Source: Peribacillus frigoritolerans
GTDB taxonomy: Bacteria; Bacillota; Bacilli; Bacillales; DSM-1321
Reading direction: 5' to 3'
Length of the DNA stretch: 64,000 nt
Assembly (NCBI GenBank): GCA_030562215.1
Contig: JAUPFL010000001.1
Location: forward strand, 1-64,000
The notes below the pieces were generated by a model. That model did no database searches, was not told where the DNA came from, and saw nothing but the letters and a program-made list of their open reading frames with translations. Of the stretch, positions 58,403 through 64,000 are shown in pieces. Made by a program: the position numbers and the translations under genes. Each line of letters starts with the position of its first letter. Positions within the stretch are counted from its first letter, which is position 1.

Positions 58403-58456
58403 GCCTCCTAATATGTTTTATTTGATTTAGGAGGCTATTTCCTCTGCTTTTTTCAT
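58403..58456 (-). promoter_or_regulatory. cat leader peptide and translational attenuator
   Basis: Minus strand: AAAGGATG then ATG 58456 starts a 9-residue leader MKKAEEIAS ending at TAA 58427. The leader's last codons TTAGGAGGC-complement (58427-58435) pair perfectly with 58403-58411, a 9-bp stem with a 15-nt loop that hides the cat ribosome-binding site (GGAGG). Drug-stalled ribosomes on the leader would open the stem, the classical cat induction mechanism. Confidence 0.9.
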
Positions 58457-58899
58457 GACAGTCATCCTTTTGTAAACGAATTTATACACCAATTATTATC
58501 AAATATCCCCAGACTAAAATCAACTTACAGAGATTACTTTCTTCAACTATCCTGCCCCGATAGTTCTATAAGGCATAAAGCATCACTATTTCTTATTCTT
58601 CTCAAATAACACAAGCACCACTCGTAACGGCATACAGCCAGACTACTTATCATAGGGGGATGGGCAAGCAATCATGTATAAACTAATTGAAATCCCGCCC
58701 ATTAAACCACCTCCATTGACAGCATATTAGTTTCTGCCTGCTATAATGTCTGGAGGTAAAGGGAGCATGACCTAATTCATTCAAGACTTGACCAAGGAAA
58801 ATCAAAAATATATAACCCTGTCCTAAAATTGGGACAGGGTTAACTTAAAGTATTTAATTGTAATAACACTTCACCGCAACTAAAAACATAACAATAAAG
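58457..58899. other. Intergenic region, family 2 repeat and terminator
   Basis: 58543-58580 matches family 2 (CTTCAACTATCCTGCCCCGA, TAGTTCTATAAGG). A 19-codon minus-strand frame at 58643-58702 (MGGISISLYMIACPSPYDK) has a perfect GGAGGTGG site but ends early; it may be a truncated gene start. AACCCTGTCC/GGGACAGGGTT at 58815-58842 is the terminator of the VOC gene at 58900. Confidence 0.5.
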
Positions 58900-59283
58900 T
58901 TACTGCTGCACTATCTGAATAAGGTTGCCGCATGTATCGTCGAAGACAGCTATTGTGCTTTCGCCCATTTTTGTCGGCTCCATCGTAAACTTCACGCCGT
59001 TTTCCAATAATCGTTTGTACTCTTCATGAATATCTGCAACGCCAAACATTGTTGCTGGGATGCCTTCGGCTACTATCTTCTTTTGATACTCCTTTGCGGC
59101 AGGATGTTCATTCGGTTCGAGTAAAAGCTCGGTACCGTCATGGTCATCGGGAGAAACAAGCGTAATCCACCTGAATTTCCCCATGGGAACATCATGCTTT
59201 TTTACAAACCCTAGCTTTTCTGAATAAAATTCCAGTGCCTTGTCTTGGTCTTGTACGAATAAACTGGTAACAATGATTTTCAT
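58900..59283 (-). CDS. VOC-superfamily (glyoxalase/bleomycin-resistance-like) protein
   Basis: Intact, 127 residues from ATG 59283 behind GGAGGCAAAGGATT. Single-domain VOC fold: SLFVQDQDKALEFYSEKLGF, RWITLVSPDDHDGTELLLEP and C-terminal AVFDDTCGNLIQIVQQ. Transcribed with the ArsR-type gene upstream (109 bp apart), a common pairing in which the regulator controls the VOC gene. Substrate unknown. Confidence 0.88.
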   Translation of the reverse strand: MKIIVTSLFVQDQDKALEFYSEKLGFVKKHDVPMGKFRWITLVSPDDHDGTELLLEPNEHPAAKEYQKKIVAEGIPATMFGVADIHEEYKRLLENGVKFTMEPTKMGESTIAVFDDTCGNLIQIVQQ

Positions 59284-59391
59284 AATCCTTTGCCTCCTTT
59301 GGTATTTACCACGTTGGTGGTCTGCAAACAATCTGGCTCCAAGCCGAAAAACCCACACATTCGTCAGAAGTCATCTTCCGATTTTATAAAA

Positions 59392-59667
59392 TTACTCTAT
59401 CCATCCTTTCAGCAAGTTTTTAAGTGGTTCGTTGTTGAACATTAGTACTCGATATTTTCCCTTTCGTTTTGATTTTACGAGTCCTGCATCTTCCAATGCA
59501 GATAGATGTTTAGCGATCGCCTGTCGCGAAATGGCAAGGTCGTGCTTCGTAATGAGACGTACCGTAAGTTCATACAACGTCAGTTCGTTGCGTTCAGATA
59601 GCTCGTCTAATATCAGCCGCCGAGTCGAATCGCCGAGTGCTTTGAATATAGCGTCTTTATCCAACAT
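59392..59667 (-). CDS. ArsR-family winged-helix repressor
   Basis: Intact, 91 residues: IFKALGDSTRRLILDELSER, LAISRQAIAKHLSALEDAGL, VKSKRKGKYRVLMFN. SdpR/YczG-like branch without the cysteine metal site of ArsR, so it likely responds to something other than arsenic or cadmium. The ATG lies only 6 bp after a TATAAT element; duplicated promoter-operators upstream suggest autorepression of the operon with the VOC gene. Confidence 0.9.
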   Translation of the reverse strand: MLDKDAIFKALGDSTRRLILDELSERNELTLYELTVRLITKHDLAISRQAIAKHLSALEDAGLVKSKRKGKYRVLMFNNEPLKNLLKGWIE

Positions 59668-59673
59668 ACCTCA

Positions 59674-59735
59674 ATTATAAGCAACTCAATAGTTGCATGT
59701 CAACAATTATAAGCAACTGTATGGTTGCTTGTCAA
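59674..59735 (-). promoter_or_regulatory. Tandem duplicated promoter-operator of the arsR-VOC operon
   Basis: Two copies, 32 bp apart, each TTGACA - 18 bp - TATAAT read on the minus strand. Between the boxes lies an inverted repeat: GCAACT-CAAT-AGTTGC (59681-59696, perfect) and GCAACT-GTAT-GGTTGC (59713-59728). The proximal TATAAT ends 6 bp before the ATG, so its transcript would be nearly leaderless. Likely bound by the ArsR protein. Confidence 0.75.
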
Positions 59736-60021
59736 TCGCACCCATTCCAGAACGGACGGAAGCCACAAATACATATATTGATTTATTATTTCCATCATCA
59801 GGCTCCATCATAATGAATAACAGCCACTATTTTATTTCCAATAATATACAGGTGATTTATGTATTGGTTTTATAGTTTTTCATCTTAAACCTCCCCGTTA
59901 ATTATTCTCGTGCGGAAAGTGGTGCATTGCCTTATCAGTATCCCCCGTCCTAATTTGGTACTAATGGACAGTTCCAATCATATTCTTATTAAAGAAAACA
60001 ATAAGAAGGGGGCAAAGTCAG
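59736..60021. other. Intergenic region, no gene seen
   Basis: AT-rich; a plus-strand frame (PIPERTEATNTYIDLLFPSS) lacks a start site and match. It ends with the ribosome-binding site AAGGGGGC of the sugar dehydrogenase gene. Confidence 0.4.
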
Positions 60022-61436
60022 TTGATAAAAGTTAAGGTTGGTTTACGGCCCATTGTAAGTAAGATTAATTTACCTACTGTTTTGAAAACGACTATACTTC
60101 CAGGTGACTCAATTGAAAGATTATTTATAGCAACCCAGGTAGGAGAGATCTTTTACATAGGAAACGGAGATATAAGGACTTTTTAGATATTCGCCCGCGA
60201 ATCCTAAAACTAGGTGTTTCTGGCGGCGGATATGATGAACGGGGATTGCTGGGGCTAGCGTTTCATCCCGAATTTTATTATAACGGTCTGTTTTATATTC
60301 ATTATTCAGTAGCTGGAACACAAGGACCAGGCGCTCTTTCTGAATCCTTTAAGCCTAACCCGTGTGATCCCAAAACTTTAAACCTAAGGTGGATGAATAG
60401 AGAAACTCAATATGATCATATCGATACAATTGAAGAATGGATTTTACAATCGAATGGTCAGCCCCAAAAACGACGGACATTGCTTAACTTAAGAAGACCA
60501 TTTGCAAATCATAATGGGTTCAATAGTTTAAACTTTTCACCTGAAACAGGAAAGCTTGTTTTAACAACAGGAGATGGCGGATCAGGCTATGATCCATTTA
60601 ACTTAAGCCAGGACGTTCTGGAAATCGCTGGTAAAATAATTGAAATTGATGTAGGTAAGTATCCATACATCAATAATCCACCCATTGTCACACGGTTTAA
60701 TGAACTTCCAACACCCATTCAGGAAACGCTCATGGTAATGGCCAAAGGGGTTCGCAATATACCAGGCATTTCATTTCAAAGATTTTATAATCAGTATATT
60801 AAATATGCGGGAAATGTCGGCCAGAGTTTGGTCGAGTCGATTTTTTCATTCGTTCAGTATAAACCAATACCGGTTACTCAGCTTATTCAAGCTTCTTTCA
60901 TGAATTCTGAACCTGACAAAGAAGGGTTCATTAACTTTGGATGGCGAGGTTGGGAAGGTGCTTTTCCTGCTTCGATTATAAGAAAGTGCACTGAAAATCC
61001 GACTTTGAATGAGAAAACAACTGCTTATTACAATGAAGCAGCAGCAATTTCAGGGAGTCGTCTTCAGCCTTTAACCAGTTACTTTCATGAAGATACCAGA
61101 CCCGATAAGTTTGGAGGAACTGCAATCACAGGAGTGCAAGCCTATATGGGGAAAAGAATCCCTGCGTTAACAGGAAGCGTTGTGTTTACCGATCTTGCCC
61201 GGAAAGAATCTCAACCTCAGGTTAGAGGGGCTTTAGCTTATACCACCGTAAGACCAAATGGCGGACAAAATGATTTTAGTGTGATACAAACCGAATATGA
61301 CTTTGGGTCTCAATCAGCTTATTATGTTAATTTGGGAACGAACCTGGATCAAACCAGACTATATTTAGGGGTTTATGGCTCTATGAAAGTGACTGATTTT
61401 AACCAAGGTACCGTTTTTGAAATTGTTGAATCATAA
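60022..61436 (+). CDS. PQQ-dependent sugar dehydrogenase-like (GSDH) beta-propeller protein
   Basis: About 471 residues after restoring one T near 60185; TTG start behind AAGGGGGC. Beta-propeller of the glucose/sorbosone dehydrogenase family: IERLFIATQVGEIFYIGNGD, ERGLLGLAFHPEFYYNGLFY, ANHNGFNSLNFSPETGKLVL, TTGDGGSGYD and FINFGWRGWEGAFPASII; C-terminus VTDFNQGTVFEIVES. No signal peptide or lipobox is visible, unlike most secreted members. Whether it binds PQQ cannot be told; Bacilli usually lack PQQ synthesis. Monocistronic. Confidence 0.82.
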
Positions 61437-61469
61437 CTATTAAATTCTACTCAATCCTGATAATTGGAT

Positions 61470-62033
61470 TTAATGAATCGAAATTAAAATCATTTTTACC
61501 CTTTTAAAAATGATTAAAGCAATATCAACCCATAACCAGCTATAAATGAAAGCAAATAAAAAGCCAGTTATAAGAAATGAAAAGGAAACAGACACGGCTG
61601 GACCTAAAACCGGAAAGTGAAAAATAAATAGTAGACTCATAACTCCTGACATTAAAAGAATTGCACCAGTAGCGATAATAATTAACCTCTTCCTAAAAAA
61701 GGAAAAAGATGCCCCTATGCCAAGTCCTAACAATCCTGTTGTAAAAGGAAATACAATTAGTTCAGATGGCTGTAGGATGAATAACAACATAATTGTCAAA
61801 AAGTAGGTCATCACTCCATATGGAATGGAAAACATGGAACACAACAGAATAGGTGCTGTGGCTAGCGGACTTATCAAATATCCTATACCTGGTAAAAAGC
61901 CAGCAGCAGCCTGTAGAATAGCAGCAATGCAACCAAAAATAGACACTAAAATGAGCTTCATCGTTTTTTTATGTTTATTGAATATTATTTGGGATAAACG
62001 AACCTCATCAGAAATAGGTTTTAAAAAAAACAC
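61470..62033 (-). CDS. Multi-pass membrane protein, ECF S-component-like
   Basis: Intact, 187 residues; GTG 62033 behind AGGTGGAAAG. Five or six membrane helices: LVSIFGCIAAILQAAAGFLP, FSIPYGVMTYFLTIMLLFIL and GLGIGASFSFFRKRLIIIAT. Size and topology resemble substrate-binding S-components or Bacillus DUF membrane proteins; no A/A'/T module nearby. Function not known. Confidence 0.68.
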   Translation of the reverse strand: MFFLKPISDEVRLSQIIFNKHKKTMKLILVSIFGCIAAILQAAAGFLPGIGYLISPLATAPILLCSMFSIPYGVMTYFLTIMLLFILQPSELIVFPFTTGLLGLGIGASFSFFRKRLIIIATGAILLMSGVMSLLFIFHFPVLGPAVSVSFSFLITGFLFAFIYSWLWVDIALIIFKRVKMILISIH

Positions 62034-62157
62034 CTTTCCACCTCATTCTAAATGGTTTATACGTTACTATACATTATATTTACCAATCATTAGAGGCGGA
62101 ACAATTATTAATTATCCAAACATCAGTATCCTGTATCGAAAAATAATTTTCCCTTTG

Positions 62158-62184
62158 CTAAAAAACAAGGCCTTATTGGCCCTG
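62158..62184 (-). terminator. Terminator of the cupredoxin gene
   Basis: AGGCC/GGCCT-type stem (AAGGCCTTATTGGCCCTGCCTT) with a T run on the minus strand, just after the cupredoxin stop. Confidence 0.5.
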
Positions 62185-62188
62185 CCTT

Positions 62189-62572
62189 TTATTCGACTAT
62201 TACTTTCCCAACCATTCCTTCCTGGAAATGGTACCGGCATATCAGTTCATATGTACCGGGCTGTTTCGGTTGCACGGTAATGGTTTTTTCTTTACCTGGC
62301 TGGACCTCTGCGTCAATTCCGAGCTTTTCCACCGTGAAGGTGTGCTCTCTCTTACCTTTGTTTTTCAATATCAACGTTGTGGCTGTCCCTTTCGGAATAG
62401 TGATGACTTCCGGATTAAAGAAATCATCGTTCAACTCGACCTCAATCGATTTCACCGTAGGCTGAGTTACAACACGGGATTCGGCAGATACGCCGAGTGA
62501 GCCTAGAGTTGTCACAACTACAACCATTGCAAGCACAACGACCAATCCTGTTACCCACTTTTTCACAGACAT
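62189..62572 (-). CDS. Secreted cupredoxin-domain protein
   Basis: Intact, 127 residues from ATG 62572 behind GGAGGG. Signal peptide or anchor WVTGLVVVLAMVVVVTTLGS, then a plastocyanin-like beta barrel. Type 1 copper ligands are all present in order: His in GKREHTFTVEK, Cys and His in YELICRYHFQEGM, and the Met of the same motif. Likely binds copper outside the membrane for electron transfer or copper handling. Monocistronic. Confidence 0.86.
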   Translation of the reverse strand: MSVKKWVTGLVVVLAMVVVVTTLGSLGVSAESRVVTQPTVKSIEVELNDDFFNPEVITIPKGTATTLILKNKGKREHTFTVEKLGIDAEVQPGKEKTITVQPKQPGTYELICRYHFQEGMVGKVIVE

Positions 62573-62660
62573 TCGCAATCCCTCCTTCCCTAACACTAGT
62601 TTTTTCTAATTCATAAAATATTATTACTATTAATTTGGTCGCAGCGTGCTTTCAAAGAAA

Positions 62661-62690
62661 AAGATCGCCACTAATGGCGATCTTCTGGAA
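62661..62690 (-). terminator. Short stem-loop upstream of the cupredoxin gene
   Basis: AAGATCGCC/GGCGATCTT with ACTAAT loop. A family 2 repeat variant (CAACTAAACTGCCCGTTAC) follows at 62697-62720. With no gene ending here on the plus strand, its role is unclear. Confidence 0.4.
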
Positions 62691-62818
62691 TCCATTCTGA
62701 TGCAACTAAACTGCCCGTTACTTTTTAAGGTGAGTGCTATGACTCGCTTAATTCCCCTTTTAAGAATGCGTAAGCACTTGAAGGTCTTACCTTATCAATA
62801 ACTATTTTGCAATTGTCA

Positions 62819-63447
62819 TTATAGTCCTTTTTGACACTTTACCATTATAAATTTAAATGGGGGTTTACTTTCCATATTCTTATGCGGCTCAACAACTTCC
62901 GAAAATTCTATCAGTCCATAATTTCCAAATTCTTGTTTAACCGAGTCAGAATCATAAAAAACATTTTTATCCCTTCCATTATTTCGAAATAGTCTTTACC
63001 AAGTTGTTTGCCCTTACCAAACATTGGGGCTTCTTTTGAAATAGTAGTAAAAATCATATATCCGTTTGGCTTTAACTGATTATAGCAAGCTTTAATAAAC
63101 TTATCTCTCTCATGATTATTCAATAAGTGAATAAGGGCATAACAAAATATACCATCATAAAGTTTATTATCAAAAGGCATATCGGTTACTGAACCATGAA
63201 AAATATTAAGATTAAGCCCATTTTGCCTTGCCAATTCAATCGCTGTTTTTGAAATCTCGATACCTGTTACATTTATTCCGTTGTCAGTAAAAACCTTTGC
63301 ATTTCTTCCATATCCAATACCAGGAATCAATATATCCTTAACTTCCTTTTCAAGGAAAAAGTCCTTTGTCAAGATTGCGGAGTCTGAAGGTTCAAATCCC
63401 CACATCATTTGATTTTCTATAAAACTTGATTCCCAGATTTCCGTCAT
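62819..63447 (-). CDS. Class I SAM-dependent methyltransferase, frame-broken near its end
   Basis: About 209 residues once one T near 62955 is restored. SAM-binding motif I ILIPGIGYGRNAKVFTDNGI, motif II/post-I VTGIEISKTAIELARQNGL, DGIFCYALIHLLNNHERDKF and LKPNGYMIFTTISKEAP. The repaired C-terminus reads FSEVVEPHKNMESKPPFKFI to QKGL. Thiopurine/tellurite-resistance-type (Methyltransf_11/25) small-molecule methyltransferase; substrate unknown. Confidence 0.85.
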
Positions 63448-63591
63448 ACCTCAATCTCCTTTAAAAATATTGGATCCCATTCTTTAAAATCTGCTGCTTT
63501 TAAATAAGCATAGGTTACAAAGTTCTTTACCTTTATCGCTTCTTTATCATTTTAAATAGTTCAAGCCATTTGAACCTATTCATCCGCTTCT

Positions 63592-64000
63592 TTAATTTGG
63601 CTGTGAATTGGTATATTCCTTATTGGCTAATGGTATGTCTTTATTTTTCAATTGACGATTTTCAATTGCTACTCTAACAACATGTTCCCAAGAATTTGCA
63701 TAAACTTCTTGGTTGAATTTTCTTTCTACCTTTTTTAGAGCAGCCTTACCCATCTTTATGGTTGTATTCGGATGTTTGAACATTGAAATCATCGCTTCTG
63801 CTAGCATATCTATATTATTTTTTTGAACTAAAACTCCATTTTCTCCATTGTCTATTAATTCATTAGGGCCATATCTAATATCATAACTCACTACAGCTGT
63901 AGCATTAGACATGCTCTCCAATACAGAAAGAGAAAACCCTTCCGTTTTTGAAGCCAAGATACTGAAAAGAGCACTTTGATAAATTTTAGATGGTTCCTGG
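63592..64000 (-). CDS. Family 1/4 glycosyltransferase, 3' end only (cut by window edge)
   Basis: The C-terminal 136 residues or so of a GT-B fold enzyme. IYQSALFSILASKTEGFSLS, VLESMSNATAVVSYDIRYGP and NELIDNGENGVLVQKNNIDM form the nucleotide-sugar site (EGFSLSVLE glutamates). The DIRYGPNE pattern is typical of poly(glycerol-phosphate) or accessory-protein glucosyltransferases of Firmicutes (TagE/GtfA-like). The start lies beyond position 64000. Confidence 0.82.
   Translation of the reverse strand, partial: QEPSKIYQSALFSILASKTEGFSLSVLESMSNATAVVSYDIRYGPNELIDNGENGVLVQKNNIDMLAEAMISMFKHPNTTIKMGKAALKKVERKFNQEVYANSWEHVVRVAIENRQLKNKDIPLANKEYTNSQPN

Noticed and set aside
58643..58702. TatA-like gene start MGGISIS with good ribosome-binding site
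   Set aside because: Only 19 codons, and the sequence after MGGIS does not follow the TatA helix or amphipathic region.

Overview
The window looks like a chromosomal segment of a spore-forming Bacillaceae bacterium, probably close to Peribacillus or Bacillus. The reasons are strong AGGAGG-type ribosome-binding sites, moderate GC, and a gene set typical of that family: ndh preceded by a DUF1641 gene with a Rex box, des with a DesR-like regulator, a T-box argS, a LysM/GH18 spore-type hydrolase, an RsbR-type STAS protein and SelO. The genus is an inference from gene content.

The assembly carries many apparent single-base deletions. About thirty genes are broken, and nearly every one that I repaired on paper needed one inserted base, usually in a short A/T or G/C run. 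Genes with no reason to decay, such as argS with five breaks, methionine aminopeptidase and the Dpp ATPases, are affected. I therefore annotate them as whole genes with probable sequencing frameshifts. Loci that look truly decayed are marked pseudogene: a GNAT gene, ktrB, a carboxylase fragment and an MNT/HEPN pair.

0.4-13.7 kb is one catabolic and uptake locus. Minus strand: lipoprotein SBP2, amidohydrolase B, amidohydrolase A, lipoprotein SBP1. Divergent plus strand: dppC, dppB, dppD, dppF, a LytS/YesM-type kinase, an AraC-type response regulator and an SSS symporter. Repeats of an ATCTTTACT-like motif at 21-22 bp spacing lie in the divergent promoter and upstream of SBP1, which ties the two halves into one candidate regulon. 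The substrate is unknown.

13.7-28.5 kb is mixed: selO, an SRPBCC protein, an FHA/winged-helix protein, a large uncharacterised membrane protein, an uncharacterised 463-residue protein, quinone oxidoreductase, an RsbR paralogue, Lrp with a PfpI-like protein, and the Rex-boxed yjlC-ndh pair. 28.7-32.5 kb holds T-box argS, a degenerate desR and des, with desK missing. 32.6-46.7 kb holds DinB, GH18, EamA, an Old Yellow Enzyme with a LysR regulator, an ABC-2 exporter, GNATs, a HAD phosphatase, a 3D-domain wall protein, an APH-type kinase and small proteins. A 21-bp tandem repeat sits at 47.1-47.4 kb.

47.5-64 kb has an accessory character: SDR, VOC, EamA, AHSA1, peptidase E with a stop before its nucleophile, map, a ktrB relic, a subtilase, a chloramphenicol acetyltransferase with a full translational attenuator, an ArsR-VOC pair with duplicated promoter-operators, a PQQ-type sugar dehydrogenase homologue, a cupredoxin, a methyltransferase and an edge-truncated glycosyltransferase. 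Two families of dispersed intergenic repeats run through the window; the second is seen only between 52.6 and 62.7 kb. I saw no rRNA, tRNA, IS element, prophage or CRISPR array.
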